Origin: Pasteurella dagmatis
GTDB lineage: Bacteria > Pseudomonadota > Gammaproteobacteria > Enterobacterales > Pasteurellaceae
Length of the DNA: 64,000 nt
Assembly (NCBI RefSeq): GCF_900186835.1
Contig: NZ_LT906448.1
Span: forward strand, 1,878,606-1,942,605
Direction: 5' to 3'
The notes beneath the pieces are model-generated. The model saw only the letters and a program-made list of their open reading frames with translations. It searched no databases and was not told the origin of the DNA. Of this stretch, positions 12,870-23,305 are shown in pieces. The stretch's first letter is position 1. Each line of letters starts with the position of its first letter. Position numbers and translations under genes: made by a program.

Positions 12870-13047
12870 AATTTATACCTCTTGTTATCTCATTAATCTG
12901 CGCTATTCACGCTATCCCCGATCGTGGCAATATAGTGAATAACTTAATATAAAAAAAAATCATCCTATCCCAATATTTTTAAGGATTAGCAAAAATTCAA
13001 AATTTATAGCAAATTCATTTTAACAAGGCATTTTTTTCCTATTTTTT

Positions 13048-13063
13048 TGTGATCTAGATCGCA
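13048..13063. promoter_or_regulatory. CRP site 1, mal regulon
   Basis: TGTGATCTAGATCGCA matches TGTGA-N6-TCACA at nine of ten conserved positions. Confidence 0.7.
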
Positions 13064-13080
13064 TTTACATCTCAAATTTA

Positions 13081-13096
13081 TATGATCTCTATCACA
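13081..13096. promoter_or_regulatory. CRP site 2, mal regulon
   Basis: TATGATCTCTATCACA matches the CRP consensus at nine of ten positions. It lies 33 bp (about three helical turns) from site 1, so both dimers would sit on the same DNA face. Confidence 0.7.
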
Positions 13097-13137
13097 CTTT
13101 TTATTAAATTATTAATAAGATCACATTATTAAAGAGT

Positions 13138-13160
13138 GGGGAGTAGAAGGGGGGAGGATG
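13138..13160 (+). promoter_or_regulatory. Tandem MalT-box-like sequences upstream of malE
   Basis: GGGGAGTAGA (13138-13147) and GGGGAGGATG (13151-13160) match the MalT decamer GGGGAKGAGG at 8 and 9 positions and are directly repeated 13 bp apart. G-rich runs are rare in this AT-rich spacer, which supports function. Assignment rests on the enterobacterial consensus. Confidence 0.5.
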
Positions 13161-13260
13161 AATAAAATAGGCTTTATATTCATTCTATGCTACACCTCAA
13201 AAGGCTTTTTTGCTTTTTAACTTACCACAATTATTTACTTCCAATTTCAGGAGCAATGCT

Positions 13261-14451
13261 ATGAAAAATAATTTAATCAAATTCACCTTGACTGCAGTAG
13301 CCGGTTTAATCCTTTCTTCTTCGGTAGCAGCAAAAATGACAGAAGGTAAAATTGTTATTTGGATTAACGGCGATAAAGGCTATAACGGTCTTGCTGAAGT
13401 AGGTAAAAAATTCGAAGCTGATACCGGTGTTAAAGTATTAGTTGAGCATCCTGATAAATTAGAAGAAAAATATCCACAAGTGGCTTCAACAGGTGATGGT
13501 CCAGACATTATTTTCTGGGCACACGACCGTTTTGGAGGATATGCTCAATCTGGCTTATTAGCAGAATTACACCCAAGCAAGGAATTCAAACAAAAATTCG
13601 AAGATTTTGCATGGAATGCTGAAACTTATAATGGTAAAGTCATTGGTTATCCAGTGGCAATTGAGTCACTTTCTTTAATCTACAATAAAGATTTACTACC
13701 AAATCCACCAAAATCTTGGGAAGAAATTAAAGAGTTAGATAAGAAATTCAAAAAAGACGGTAAAAGTGCAATTATGTGGAACCTTTCTGAGCCATACTTC
13801 ACTTGGCCAGTAGTTGCATCAAACGGCGGTTATGCATTCAAATTTGCAAATGGTAAATACGATGCAAACGACATTGGTGTAAATAACGAAGGTTCACAAA
13901 AAGGCTTACAATTCGTTGTTGATATGGTTAAAGCGAAAGAAATCAATCCAGATATGGACTACTCAATCGCAGAAGCAGCGTTTAACAAAGGTCAAACCGC
14001 ATTAACAATTAATGGTCCTTGGTCTTGGGGGAACATTGAGAAAAGTGGTGTTAACTATGGTGTTGCTGAATTACCAACATTAAATGGCCAAGCATCTAAA
14101 CCATTCGTAGGTGTATTAAGTGCAGGTATCAACGCAGCAAGTCCAAACAAAGACTTAGCTGTTGAATTCTTAGAAAACTATCTTCTAACTGATGAAGGTC
14201 TAGAGATGGTGAACAAAGATAAACCTTTAGGTGCTGTAGCATTAAAATCATACCAAGAAAAATTGGCTAAAGACCCACGTATCGCTGCAACAATGGCGAA
14301 TGCAAAACACGGTGAAATTATGCCAAACATTCCACAAATGAGTGCATTCTGGTATGCAGAGCGTAGTGCAATCATTAATGCTGTGAATCAACGTCAAAGT
14401 GTGAAAGATGCATTAGATGATGCGCACAGTCGTATCCAAAAACAGCAGTAA
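13261..14451 (+). CDS. malE: Maltose/maltodextrin-binding periplasmic protein MalE
   Basis: A 396-residue periplasmic binding protein that delivers maltodextrin to MalFGK2. The signal peptide ([20 protein letters not shown], cleavage after SVAA) is followed by [20 protein letters not shown], close to the mature N-terminus of enterobacterial MBP. Also visible are [42 protein letters not shown] and the C-terminal QKQQ region. I start at 13261, preceded by CAGGAG, because the signal peptide begins there; an upstream in-frame ATG at 13210 has no ribosome site. A perfect hairpin after the gene separates it from malF. Confidence 0.96.
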   Translation: MKNNLIKFTLTAVAGLILSSSVAAKMTEGKIVIWINGDKGYNGLAEVGKKFEADTGVKVLVEHPDKLEEKYPQVASTGDGPDIIFWAHDRFGGYAQSGLLAELHPSKEFKQKFEDFAWNAETYNGKVIGYPVAIESLSLIYNKDLLPNPPKSWEEIKELDKKFKKDGKSAIMWNLSEPYFTWPVVASNGGYAFKFANGKYDANDIGVNNEGSQKGLQFVVDMVKAKEINPDMDYSIAEAAFNKGQTALTINGPWSWGNIEKSGVNYGVAELPTLNGQASKPFVGVLSAGINAASPNKDLAVEFLENYLLTDEGLEMVNKDKPLGAVALKSYQEKLAKDPRIAATMANAKHGEIMPNIPQMSAFWYAERSAIINAVNQRQSVKDALDDAHSRIQKQQ

Positions 14452-14461
14452 TTAAACAATC

Positions 14462-14483
14462 AGGCGCTAGCTCTCTAGCGCCT
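14462..14483 (+). repeat. Intraoperonic hairpin between malE and malF
   Basis: AGGCGCTAG (14462-14470) and CTAGCGCCT (14475-14483) pair perfectly around a CTCT loop, 10 bases after the malE stop, with no T-run. In E. coli a REP element in the same gap stabilises malE mRNA and raises MalE above MalF and MalG; this unrelated sequence probably does the same. Confidence 0.8.
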
Positions 14484-14553
14484 AACCTACTTCGAAATCC
14501 TATGATTTCAAATGCTTATCACTTATTCGGATAAATATTAAATAGGTGTTCTT

Positions 14554-16095
14554 ATGGTAACCACTCAAGCGAAATCAAGCACACAATCGCAATGGCTCAA
14601 ATGGTTCCTTGCAGGGGCTGTGTTGCTTATTGATTTATATTTAGTTGTATTAATGTATTCGCAAGGTGAATATTTGTTTGCCCTTTTAACCTTGGTAATT
14701 TTAACCTCTGGGGTGTATATCTTCACGAGTAAAAAAGTGTATGCGTGGCGATATGTTTACCCTGGAATGATGGGAATGGCGATTTTCATTTTATTCCCAT
14801 TAATCGCAACTATTGCTATTGCATTTACCAATTACAGTGGCACCAACCAATTAGCGTATGAACGTGCTTTGAGTGTGTTATTAGAACAACGTTATTTTGC
14901 AGGTGATAAATTTGACTTTAAACTATATCCACAAGCTGATCGCTGGCAATTAGCATTGCATAATAAAAATACGGATCAGTATTTTATCTCTCAGCCAATT
15001 CAGTTTACGGATAAACAAGTAAATGTGACTGAAGGTATGGCACCAGAAGTAGCCTCTGCACCATTAAAAGTTATTACTCAAAATCGCACCGCACTTCAAG
15101 CAATCCAAGTGATATTGCCAGATAACCGTACCTTGACGATGAGTTCATTACGCCAGTTTTCTGAACAAAAAGCACGTTATACTTACAATGACAATAAACA
15201 AATTCTCACCAATAATGAAACAGGCAAAGTTTATCGTGCAAATCAAGACACTGGCTTCTTCCAAGAAGTTGATCAACAAGGCAACTGGTTATCAGAAACC
15301 TTAGAGCCAGGATTCACCGTTTCTACTGGTTTCCACAACTTCGTAAAAATCTTTACTGACGAAGGTATCCAAAAACCATTTATCCAAATCTTCATTTGGA
15401 CGGTTATCTTCTCAGTATTAACCGTAATTTTCACTGTAATTTTAGGTATGGTTCTTGCTTGCGTAGTACAATGGGAAGCCTTAAAAGGCAAAGCCATTTA
15501 CCGCTTATTATTGATTTTACCTTACGCAGTACCATCATTTATTTCAATTCTAGTATTTAAAGGTTTATTCAACCAAAGTTTCGGTGAAATTAACTTAATT
15601 TTGAACCAATTATTTGGAATTCGCCCAGAATGGTTTAACGACCCGTTCTTAGCAAAAACAATGATTCTAATTGTAAATACGTGGTTGGGTTATCCATATA
15701 TGATGATCTTATGTATGGGTTTACTCAAAGCTATTCCACAAGATTTATATGAAGCTTCTGCAATGGATGGTGCTTCAACTTGGCAAAACTTCAGTAAAAT
15801 TACGTTCCCATTATTATTGAAACCATTAACTCCATTAATGATTGCCTCCTTTGCATTTAACTTTAACAACTTCGTGTTGATTCAATTATTGACCAACGGT
15901 CGCCCTGATATGATTGGTACAACAACACCAGCAGGCTACACCGACTTATTAGTAAGTTATACCTACCGTATTGCCTTTGAAGGTAGTGGCACACAAGATT
16001 TCGGTCTAGCAGCGGCGATCGCTACCATCATCTTCTTATTGGTCGGTGGTTTAGCATTACTCAACTTGAAAGCAACCAAATTCAAATTAGATTAA
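14554..16095 (+). CDS. malF: Maltose ABC transporter permease MalF
   Basis: A 513-residue inner-membrane permease. N-terminal helices are followed by a large periplasmic loop (about residues 90-265), the feature that distinguishes MalF from other sugar permeases and contacts MalE. The EAA loop, which docks to MalK, reads YEASAMDGASTWQNFSKITFP, and the last helix ends near LLNLKATKFKLD. It is about as long as E. coli MalF (514). It lies second in malEFG, with malG 13 bases downstream. A USS core lies in the loop region. Confidence 0.96.
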   Translation: MVTTQAKSSTQSQWLKWFLAGAVLLIDLYLVVLMYSQGEYLFALLTLVILTSGVYIFTSKKVYAWRYVYPGMMGMAIFILFPLIATIAIAFTNYSGTNQLAYERALSVLLEQRYFAGDKFDFKLYPQADRWQLALHNKNTDQYFISQPIQFTDKQVNVTEGMAPEVASAPLKVITQNRTALQAIQVILPDNRTLTMSSLRQFSEQKARYTYNDNKQILTNNETGKVYRANQDTGFFQEVDQQGNWLSETLEPGFTVSTGFHNFVKIFTDEGIQKPFIQIFIWTVIFSVLTVIFTVILGMVLACVVQWEALKGKAIYRLLLILPYAVPSFISILVFKGLFNQSFGEINLILNQLFGIRPEWFNDPFLAKTMILIVNTWLGYPYMMILCMGLLKAIPQDLYEASAMDGASTWQNFSKITFPLLLKPLTPLMIASFAFNFNNFVLIQLLTNGRPDMIGTTTPAGYTDLLVSYTYRIAFEGSGTQDFGLAAAIATIIFLLVGGLALLNLKATKFKLD

Positions 16096-16108
16096 GAGGG
16101 AATAAATT

Positions 16109-16999
16109 ATGGCAATTGTTCAACCAAAATCTATGCGTTATCGTTTATTTGGCACGCATCTCTTGTTGATTATTTTTATCTCATTAATTATGTTCCCATT
16201 ATTAATGGTTATTGGAATTTCATTACGCCCAGGTAACTTGGCGATTGGTGAAATTATTCCGAGTGAGATTTCTTTGGAGCATTGGAAGCTCGCACTTGGG
16301 TTTGATGTGGTACACGCTGATGGCAGTGTTACACCACCACCATTCCCAGTTCTCTTGTGGTTGTGGAACTCAATTAAAGTAGCAACAATTACCTCTATTG
16401 GTATTGTCACCCTTTCAACCACTTGTGCATATGCGTTTGCGCGTATGAAATTTAAAGGAAAGAAAACGATTTTACAGGGTATGTTAATTTTCCAAATGTT
16501 CCCTGCTGTACTATCGTTAGTGGCATTATATGCATTATTTGATCGTTTAGGACAATACGTACCTTTCTTAGGGCTAAACACGCACGCAGGTGTTGTATTC
16601 GCTTACTTAGGCGGAATTGCATTGCATGTTTGGACAATTAAAGGATATTTCGAGACGATCGATGGTTCATTGGAAGAAGCCGCATCCTTAGATGGTGCAA
16701 CGCCATGGCAGGCTTTCCGTCTCATTTTATTACCGCTTTCTGTACCAATTCTTGCTGTTGTCTTTATTCTCTCCTTCATTGCAGCAATTACAGAAGTACC
16801 GGTAGCTTCACTATTGTTACGTGATGTGAATAGCTATACCCTTGCAGTCGGAATGCAACAATATCTCTACCCACAAAACTACCTCTGGGGTGATTTTGCT
16901 GCGGCAGCGGTATTATCAGCGATCCCAATTACGGTCGTGTTCTTGTTAGCACAGCGTTGGTTAGTCAATGGATTAACCGCAGGTGGTGTGAAAGGCTAA
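16109..16999 (+). CDS. malG: Maltose ABC transporter permease MalG
   Basis: A 296-residue permease with six transmembrane helices that pairs with MalF. It has the EAA motif [23 protein letters not shown], and its tail [15 protein letters not shown] is near-identical to the MalG C-terminus, which reaches into the translocation path in the E. coli structure. A GAGGGA ribosome site precedes the start. It ends the malEFG operon at a strong terminator. Confidence 0.96.
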   Translation: MAIVQPKSMRYRLFGTHLLLIIFISLIMFPLLMVIGISLRPGNLAIGEIIPSEISLEHWKLALGFDVVHADGSVTPPPFPVLLWLWNSIKVATITSIGIVTLSTTCAYAFARMKFKGKKTILQGMLIFQMFPAVLSLVALYALFDRLGQYVPFLGLNTHAGVVFAYLGGIALHVWTIKGYFETIDGSLEEAASLDGATPWQAFRLILLPLSVPILAVVFILSFIAAITEVPVASLLLRDVNSYTLAVGMQQYLYPQNYLWGDFAAAAVLSAIPITVVFLLAQRWLVNGLTAGGVKG

Positions 17000-17014
17000 T
17001 TCAACAAAATCTTT

Positions 17015-17044
17015 ATGGCACAAGTTATCTTGTGCCATTTTTTT
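17015..17044 (+). terminator. Terminator of malEFG
   Basis: ATGGCACAAG (17015-17024), loop TTAT, CTTGTGCCAT (17029-17038), then a T-run to 17044. The stem of ten perfect pairs with a U-tract is a textbook intrinsic terminator. Confidence 0.92.
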
Positions 17045-17086
17045 ATCTCTTTTTTCTCACCTTTTTGTTTATTATGAGAAAGTACT

Positions 17087-19156
17087 ATGAAAAAATCACT
17101 GTTATTTACCCTCTTATTCTCTGGTTCAGCACTGGCTTGGCAAACACCTCTTTTCCCAAAATTTATTGAAATTGAACCGCACTTATTCCAATCAAAAGCA
17201 GAACTTAATAAAGGCATTCAACCATTTCAATTTAAACATCAAAATCAATGCTTTCAACCTGAAAGTGCGGTCAAATTAAATCAAACTATTCAGCTTATTC
17301 CTTGCGGTGAAACAACAGGCCAATTGCGTTTATTTCGCCAAGGTAACTACATTGCTGAAATTGACCTACGTAGTGGAAAACCAGAATTTCGTTTAAGCCT
17401 TGAGCAATCTCAAACAAATGACAATGTACAAACCAAAACTTGCCCAACTTGGAATGGTGAGTTATTAGAAATTGATGTATCAGCCGTATTTAAAGAAGGT
17501 GATCTCATTCGTGATTTCTATTCAGGAAAAACACAAACAGTACAGCAAGGCAAAGTGCATTTTCAACCAGATGCACAATCTAATGGCTTATTGCTATTAG
17601 AAAAGCTATACCATAGTACGACCAAAAATTCTGAAATTTTCCATTGGGGCAATGCGACAGTTTACTTTGTGATTACCGACCGTTTTCATAACGGTGATCC
17701 AAACAATGATAATAGTTATGGACGTCAAAAAGACGGAATGGAAGAGATTGCTACTTTCCACGGTGGTGATCTCAAAGGCCTAAGTGAAAAACTCGATTAT
17801 TTGCAAAGTCTCGGTGTTAATGCGTTATGGATAAGCTCCCCACTTGAACAAATGCACGGCTGGGTAGGCGGTGGTACAAAAGGTGATTTCCCACACTATG
17901 CTTATCACGGCTACTACCATCAAGATTGGACCAAAATCGATGCTAATATGGGGACTGAACAAGATCTCAAAAACTTGATTGAACAAGCACACAAACGAGG
18001 CATTCGTGTGATTTTTGATGTAGTAATGAACCATACTGGCTATGCCTCGTTAGCTGATATGCAAGAATTTGGCTTTGGTCAGTTTTATTTAAAAGGCGAT
18101 GAACTTCCACAAATTTTAGGCGAAAAATGGACAAACTGGACACCGAAAACAGGACAAAATTGGCACAGTTTTAATGACTACATTAATTTTAGTGATAAAA
18201 AGGCTTGGTCAACTTGGTGGGGAAAAGATTGGGTGCGCTCCGATATTGGCGATTATGACAGCCCAAAATTTGATGACTTAAAAATGTCGCTAGCATCTTT
18301 ACCTGATTTAAAAACTGAAGCCGAAAGTGCGGTGCAATTACCCGTATTTTTCCAACATAAAGACACCAATGCCAAAACATTAAATAACGCCAGAGTGCGA
18401 GATTATTTAATCACTTGGTTAACTGACTGGGTGAGAAAATATGGCGTTGATGGCTTCCGAGTTGATACAGCCAAACATGTCGAGCAAACCACTTGGCTAC
18501 AACTCAAACAATCGGCACGACAGGCTCTACAAGAATGGCAACAAAAACATCCAAATCACTTTGCAGATGATTTTTGGATGACAGGTGAAGCTTGGGGGCA
18601 CGGTGTACATAAAACAGCTTATTTTGAAAACGGCTTTGACTCAATGATTAACTTTGATTTCCAAGAACACGCTAAGAATGCACTGAATTGTTTCGCTGAT
18701 ATTGAACCTATTTATCAGGAAATGCGTACTAAAATGCAGGATTTTGATGTATTAAGTTATCTTTCTTCGCACGATACAAAACTGTTTTTCCATTCCGACA
18801 GCCAATCTGATTTTGATAAACAGCGTACAGCTGCTAGCTTACTAATGCTCTCTCCAAGTGCAGTACAAATTTTCTATGGTGATGAAAGCGGTCGCCCATT
18901 TGGTGCAACTGGCTCAGACCCAATGCAAGGCACCCGTTCAGATATGAACTGGACTGACTTAACACCAAACAGCCAGCAAAGCCAACTACTCCAACATTGG
19001 CAAAAGCTAGGTCAATTCCGCAAACAACATCTTGCTGTTGGTTTAGGTAAACATAACACATTAAAAAGCGATAAATACGTCGCTTTCACTCGTGAATATA
19101 AGAATGACAAAATTATGGTGATCTGGGCGGGAAATCCACAATTTAAAGTGAAGTAA
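17087..19156 (+). CDS. malS: Periplasmic alpha-amylase MalS (GH13)
   Basis: A 689-residue alpha-amylase predicted to be exported (signal peptide MKKSLLFTLLFSGSALA). An N-terminal domain of about 180 residues precedes the GH13 barrel. Barrel motifs are DVVMNH (311-316), GFRVDTAKH with nucleophile Asp460, the acid/base Glu501 in WMTGEAWG, and SHD with Asp563. Length and architecture match E. coli MalS (676). It would shorten maltodextrins in the periplasm so that MalE can bind them. The gene follows the malEFG terminator, so it may have its own promoter or depend on read-through. Two USS cores lie within it. Confidence 0.92.
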   Translation: MKKSLLFTLLFSGSALAWQTPLFPKFIEIEPHLFQSKAELNKGIQPFQFKHQNQCFQPESAVKLNQTIQLIPCGETTGQLRLFRQGNYIAEIDLRSGKPEFRLSLEQSQTNDNVQTKTCPTWNGELLEIDVSAVFKEGDLIRDFYSGKTQTVQQGKVHFQPDAQSNGLLLLEKLYHSTTKNSEIFHWGNATVYFVITDRFHNGDPNNDNSYGRQKDGMEEIATFHGGDLKGLSEKLDYLQSLGVNALWISSPLEQMHGWVGGGTKGDFPHYAYHGYYHQDWTKIDANMGTEQDLKNLIEQAHKRGIRVIFDVVMNHTGYASLADMQEFGFGQFYLKGDELPQILGEKWTNWTPKTGQNWHSFNDYINFSDKKAWSTWWGKDWVRSDIGDYDSPKFDDLKMSLASLPDLKTEAESAVQLPVFFQHKDTNAKTLNNARVRDYLITWLTDWVRKYGVDGFRVDTAKHVEQTTWLQLKQSARQALQEWQQKHPNHFADDFWMTGEAWGHGVHKTAYFENGFDSMINFDFQEHAKNALNCFADIEPIYQEMRTKMQDFDVLSYLSSHDTKLFFHSDSQSDFDKQRTAASLLMLSPSAVQIFYGDESGRPFGATGSDPMQGTRSDMNWTDLTPNSQQSQLLQHWQKLGQFRKQHLAVGLGKHNTLKSDKYVAFTREYKNDKIMVIWAGNPQFKVK

Positions 19157-19161
19157 GTAAA

Positions 19162-19204
19162 AGTGCGGTCAATTTTTAGAAAGTTTTCTAAAAAATACCG
19201 CACT
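19162..19204. terminator. Hairpin between convergent malS and dppF
   Basis: AGTGCGGT (19162-19169) pairs with ACCGCACT (19197-19204), and an inner arm of TTTTTAGAAA with TTTCTAAAAA extends the stem. The left arm is a full USS; the right arm lacks its last base. No strong T-run follows on the plus strand, so termination may rely on the long A/T stem. Confidence 0.6.
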
Positions 19205-19213
19205 ATGATGATA

Positions 19214-19241
19214 TAAAAAAATGGCGACCCCAAAGTCGCCA
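19214..19241 (-). terminator. Terminator of the dpp operon
   Basis: On the minus strand TGGCGAC/GTCGCCA arms (19235-19241 and 19222-19228) form a GC-rich hairpin followed by seven T, 20 bases after the dppF stop. Confidence 0.9.
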
Positions 19242-19261
19242 ATTTATTGATTCGATTTTTA

Positions 19262-20245
19262 TTATTCCACCATAAAACAAGCAATTCTTGTACCATCAGC
19301 ATAAGTGTTTAGCTCGGGTTTACTTTCCCTACATTTGTCTGTGGCTTTATGGCAACGTGCGTGGAAAGCGCAACCAGCTGGTGGATTTAATGGACTTGGT
19401 AGCTCACCCGTTAATTTAATCCGTTCACGACGATGTTCTGACTCTAATCGTGGCGTTGCAGAAAGTAATGCTTGGGTATAAGGGTGGCGTGGATTGCCAA
19501 AAATAGTTTTAGTTTCCCCTTGTTCTACACAGCGCCCTAAATACATCACCATCACTTCATCTGCGATATGCTCCACCACCGACAGATCATGCGAAATGAA
19601 CACATAAGATAACCCCATTTCATCTTGTAAATCCATCATTAGATTTAGCACTTGTGCACGTACAGATACGTCTAATGCAGATACCGGTTCATCTGCTACT
19701 ACAATATCAGGGTGCAACATTAAGCCACGTGCAATAGCAATACGCTGGCGTTGCCCACCTGAAAACATATGTGGATAACGATCATAAAACTCTGGTTTTA
19801 AGCCCACTTTTGCCATCATTTCTAATACTTTCTCTTTGCGCTCTTTGGCAGAAAGATCAGTATTAATCAACAGAGGCTCTTCTAAAATCGTCCCAACTTT
19901 TTTGCGTGGATTTAATGATGCATACGGATTTTGGAAAACAATTTGGATTTTCTTACGACGTAAACGTTGCGTTTCTTTATCGTTCACTAAAAAGTTTTGA
20001 CCTTTATAGAACAAATCCCCTTCCGTTGGACATTCAATCATTGTAAGCATTCGACCAAGTGTAGACTTACCACAGCCCGACTCACCTACGATTGCCAACG
20101 TTTTTCCACGTTCCAAAGTAAATGAAACACCATCAACGGCTTTCACTAATTTAGTTCCTGCAAATAACCCTTTTTTCACTGGATAATATTTTTTCAGTGC
20201 AATTGCATCAAGCAATGGGGGCTGCTTTTGTGTTTTTTCTGTCAT
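19262..20245 (-). CDS. dppF: Dipeptide ABC transporter ATPase DppF
   Basis: A 327-residue ATPase of the oligopeptide/nickel importer class. Walker A is GESGCGKST, the signature [12 protein letters not shown] and Walker [12 protein letters not shown]. The C-terminal oligopeptide/dipeptide extension carries the cysteine-rich motif ([18 protein letters not shown]) that binds an iron-sulfur cluster in some family members. I start at 20245 ([10 protein letters not shown]), where the ATG overlaps the dppD stop as TAATG; a longer in-frame start exists but lacks a ribosome site. Last gene of dppABCDF. Confidence 0.93.
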   Translation of the reverse strand: MTEKTQKQPPLLDAIALKKYYPVKKGLFAGTKLVKAVDGVSFTLERGKTLAIVGESGCGKSTLGRMLTMIECPTEGDLFYKGQNFLVNDKETQRLRRKKIQIVFQNPYASLNPRKKVGTILEEPLLINTDLSAKERKEKVLEMMAKVGLKPEFYDRYPHMFSGGQRQRIAIARGLMLHPDIVVADEPVSALDVSVRAQVLNLMMDLQDEMGLSYVFISHDLSVVEHIADEVMVMYLGRCVEQGETKTIFGNPRHPYTQALLSATPRLESEHRRERIKLTGELPSPLNPPAGCAFHARCHKATDKCRESKPELNTYADGTRIACFMVE

Positions 20246-21255
20246 TATTTTTCTCCCCCAAGTGTTGGAATAAATGCACAATTTGGTTTACCACTGGCAT
20301 CTAAAGGTGTGTGGCATTTCACTTGACGCCCTTCAATTAAGTGAGTTTCTGGTTCTTTCGTGCGACATAAATCTGTTGCATATGGGCAACGTGGATTTAA
20401 TAAACAGCCTTGTGGGCGGTCATATTTGCCCGGCACAACGCCCAGTAGAGATTGCAAACGAGATTTACCTTCTGCAAACTCCGGCAAAGCTTTCAATAAC
20501 GCTTGGGTATAAGGATGCAAAGGTGCTTTGAAGATTTTCTCTGCCTGCCCTTCTTCCACTACTTGCCCAGCATACATCACAATTATGCGATGTGCAGACT
20601 CTGCGACTAAAGCCAAATCATGCGTAATCAAAATCAACGCCATATTTTCTTTGCGTTGTAATTCTAATAATAAATCGATGATTTGTGCCTGAATAGTCAC
20701 ATCAAGTGCAGTGGTTGGCTCATCAGCAATCAATAATTTTGGATTACAAGCAATCGCCATCGCAATCATCACACGTTGGCTCATCCCACCGGATAATTGG
20801 TGCGGATACACTTCTAAACGTGATTGTGGATCAGGAATGCCCACCATTGTGAGCAACTCAATTGCACGTGCGTAACGACAGGCTTTTGTGCCACCTTGAT
20901 GCACTTTCAATGCTTCCATAATTTGATAACCTACCGTGAAACTTGGGTTCAAACTGGTCATCGCATCTTGGAAAATCATTGAAACATCTGCACCCACGAT
21001 CTTCTGTTTCGCTTTTGGACTTAAACTCAGCAGGTTTGTACCGTTAAACTCCAAGGATTGTGCCTCCACACGTCCTGGATAATCAATTAAGCCCATAATC
21101 GCCAATGAACTCACTGATTTACCCGAACCAGACTCACCTACAATCCCTAATACTTCCCCTTCATTTACTGTGTAACTAATGCGATCCACTGCTTTAAAAG
21201 GAGCTTTTTTGTCACCAAAATGAACTGACAATTGATTCACATTTAATAACGCCAT
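20245..21255 (-). CDS. dppD: Dipeptide ABC transporter ATPase DppD
   Basis: A 336-residue partner ATPase. Walker A is GESGSGKSV, the signature [14 protein letters not shown] and Walker [13 protein letters not shown]. The C-terminal oligopeptide extension has cysteines in [16 protein letters not shown], as in DppF. It overlaps dppF by one base and follows dppC by nine bases, so stoichiometric coupled translation is expected. Together with DppF it powers peptide uptake through DppB and DppC. Confidence 0.94.
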   Translation of the reverse strand: MALLNVNQLSVHFGDKKAPFKAVDRISYTVNEGEVLGIVGESGSGKSVSSLAIMGLIDYPGRVEAQSLEFNGTNLLSLSPKAKQKIVGADVSMIFQDAMTSLNPSFTVGYQIMEALKVHQGGTKACRYARAIELLTMVGIPDPQSRLEVYPHQLSGGMSQRVMIAMAIACNPKLLIADEPTTALDVTIQAQIIDLLLELQRKENMALILITHDLALVAESAHRIIVMYAGQVVEEGQAEKIFKAPLHPYTQALLKALPEFAEGKSRLQSLLGVVPGKYDRPQGCLLNPRCPYATDLCRTKEPETHLIEGRQVKCHTPLDASGKPNCAFIPTLGGEK

Positions 21256-21264
21256 TTTCCCCTC

Positions 21265-22158
21265 CTATTGTTTTAATTTTGGATCAAGTGCATCACGTAA
21301 GCCGTCGCCCATCAGGTTGAAGGCAAGCACAAGGGAGAGAATAGCCAAGCCCGGAATCGTCACAAGCCAGTTTGCAGTTTGCATAAAACCCCGAGACTCC
21401 GCCAACATGGTGCCAAGTTCTGGCGTTGGTGGTTGGGCGCCAATACCTAAGAAACCAAGTGCAGCAAGTTCTAAAATCGCATTGGAAATCCCCATCGTCA
21501 TTTGTACGATAAGAGGGGCTAAACAGTTAGGTAAAATCACGATAAACATTAAGCGTAACACGCCTGCACCCGCTACTCGAGAAGCAATGACATAATCGCG
21601 ATTTTTCTCACTTAACACAGAAGCACGAGTTAAACGTACATAACTAGGAATAGAAACTACAGCAATGGCAATCGCTGCATTCATTAAAGAAGGACCGAGA
21701 ATTGTCACCACACCAATAGTCAACAATAAACTGGGAATGGCGAGCATAATATCTACAAAACGCATAATGATAGTGTCCACCATCCCACCGTAATAGCCAG
21801 CGAGTAAACCTAAAATTACGCCCACTACGCAAGACAATACGACGATAATTAAACCAATGAAGACCGATAATCTCGCACCATAAATAATACGTGAAAGGAT
21901 GTCTCGCCCAATGTCATCAGTACCTAATAAATATGCACTGTTACCGCCCTCAAACCAAGCTGGTGGCAATAATAATGCACTGCGGTTTTGCTCAATTGGG
22001 TCAAAAGGAGCAATAAAACTTGCGAAAACACTCGCAAAAAATACAATTGCAATAAAGGTTAAGCCAATCACCGCACCTCTGTTTTGGCAGAAATAATACC
22101 AAAACTCTTGTAATGGAGTCTTCGGTGTTGGGGAAGACACTTCTGTAGTTACAGACAT
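21265..22158 (-). CDS. dppC: Dipeptide ABC transporter permease DppC
   Basis: A 297-residue inner-membrane permease with an N-terminal OppC-type segment, six helices and the EAA-like cytoplasmic loop around YVIASRVAGAGVLRLMFIVILPN. The tail LAFNLMGDGLRDALDPKLKQ is the characteristic DppC/OppC end. A GTG at 22164 is in frame, but GGAG overlaps it; the ATG at 22158 (MSVTTEV) lies five bases after that ribosome site, so I use it. Confidence 0.94.
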   Translation of the reverse strand: MSVTTEVSSPTPKTPLQEFWYYFCQNRGAVIGLTFIAIVFFASVFASFIAPFDPIEQNRSALLLPPAWFEGGNSAYLLGTDDIGRDILSRIIYGARLSVFIGLIIVVLSCVVGVILGLLAGYYGGMVDTIIMRFVDIMLAIPSLLLTIGVVTILGPSLMNAAIAIAVVSIPSYVRLTRASVLSEKNRDYVIASRVAGAGVLRLMFIVILPNCLAPLIVQMTMGISNAILELAALGFLGIGAQPPTPELGTMLAESRGFMQTANWLVTIPGLAILSLVLAFNLMGDGLRDALDPKLKQ

Positions 22159-22233
22159 ATTCACTCCAGATAAACGTTATTCAAAGATGAGCAAAGCAGT
22201 ACTCATAAAATTCGATAAAAATTGACCGCACTT

Positions 22234-23238
22234 TTAAGTATGGCGGATTCTTGGATTCACAACGCCGTAGATCAAATCCACGGTTAAGTTCACTAAAATA
22301 ATCAGCGTTGCAATAATTAATACGGAACCTTGTAATACAGGATAGTCACGCGAATTAATCGCATCGATCACCCATTTTCCAATCCCTGGCCAAGAGAAGA
22401 TATTCTCGGTTAATACCGCACCTGATAATAATTGACCAATAATTAAACCAACTACCGTAACAACAGGAATTAACGCATTACGTAATGCGTGAATCATCAC
22501 CACACGCGTAGTATTTAATCCCTTCGCTTTCGCAGTACGAATATAATCTTCACCAAGCACTTCTAACATCGAAGATCGAGTCATACGGGTAATAATTGCC
22601 AATGGAATAGTGCCTAATACAATCGAAGGTAAAACTAACGATTTTATAGCAGCAAGAAATGCCCCCGGCTCATCAGAACGCCAAGTATCAATTAACATAA
22701 AACCAGTGTCGGCTTCGATCCAATATTCTGCGGGTAAACGTCCTGAAGCAGGTAAACCTAACGGTGCAGATAAATAAAGAATAAGGATTAACCCCCACCA
22801 GAAAATTGGCATTGAGTAACCAGTGAGAGAAAGAGAAGTGACGGTATGCGAAATCCACGAGTCTTTTTTTACAGCAGCAATCACGCCTAAAATAATACCG
22901 AATACTAACGACCAAGATAAGGCAAAAAACGCTAATTCAACTGTCGCTGGAAACAAAGTAAAAAACTCTTTCAAAACAGGCTCATTATTACGAAAAGAAT
23001 TGCCAAGATCCCCTTGTAGTACGCCTTTAATGTAATTGAAGTATTGTTCTGGCAAAGGTTTATCCAACCCAAGTTGTGCCATCATTTGAGCGTGAATTTC
23101 AGGTGATAACCCACGTTCCCCCATACGAATCTCAATTGGATCGCCAGGTATTAAATGCACTAAAGCAAAAGTAATTAAAGTGATTGCAAAAAAAGTCGGA
23201 ATCACCATTAAAATGCGTTTTAAAATAAACTGAAACAT
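22234..23238 (-). CDS. dppB: Dipeptide ABC transporter permease DppB
   Basis: A 334-residue permease. The N-terminus MFQFILKRILMVIPTFFAIT and the following HLIPGDPIEIRMGERG are signature features of DppB/OppB. The EAA loop is DYIRTAKAKGLNTTRVVMIHALRN, and the end is the typical VDLIYGVVNPRIRHT. It is separated from dppA by a strong hairpin, so it is probably made in lower amount than the binding protein. A USS core lies just after its stop codon. Confidence 0.95.
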   Translation of the reverse strand: MFQFILKRILMVIPTFFAITLITFALVHLIPGDPIEIRMGERGLSPEIHAQMMAQLGLDKPLPEQYFNYIKGVLQGDLGNSFRNNEPVLKEFFTLFPATVELAFFALSWSLVFGIILGVIAAVKKDSWISHTVTSLSLTGYSMPIFWWGLILILYLSAPLGLPASGRLPAEYWIEADTGFMLIDTWRSDEPGAFLAAIKSLVLPSIVLGTIPLAIITRMTRSSMLEVLGEDYIRTAKAKGLNTTRVVMIHALRNALIPVVTVVGLIIGQLLSGAVLTENIFSWPGIGKWVIDAINSRDYPVLQGSVLIIATLIILVNLTVDLIYGVVNPRIRHT

Positions 23239-23305
23239 AATGAATCTCTATCTCTGTTTTGTATTATTCTATATGACAATCAATAGAGCAAAAAAAGAAC
23301 TAATA

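Larger units (their letters stand above)
12870..13260. promoter_or_regulatory. malK/malE divergent regulatory region (about 390 bp, no gene)
   Basis: This spacer should carry both divergent mal promoters. It holds two good CRP sites on the malE side of its centre, MalT-box-like G-rich sequences near malE, and a minus-strand GGATGA core at 12960-12965 towards malK. A TATTCAC/GTGAATA inverted repeat lies near 12910-12945. The arrangement is that of the enterobacterial malKp/malEp region, where CRP and MalT act together. No malT gene is in the window. Confidence 0.6.
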
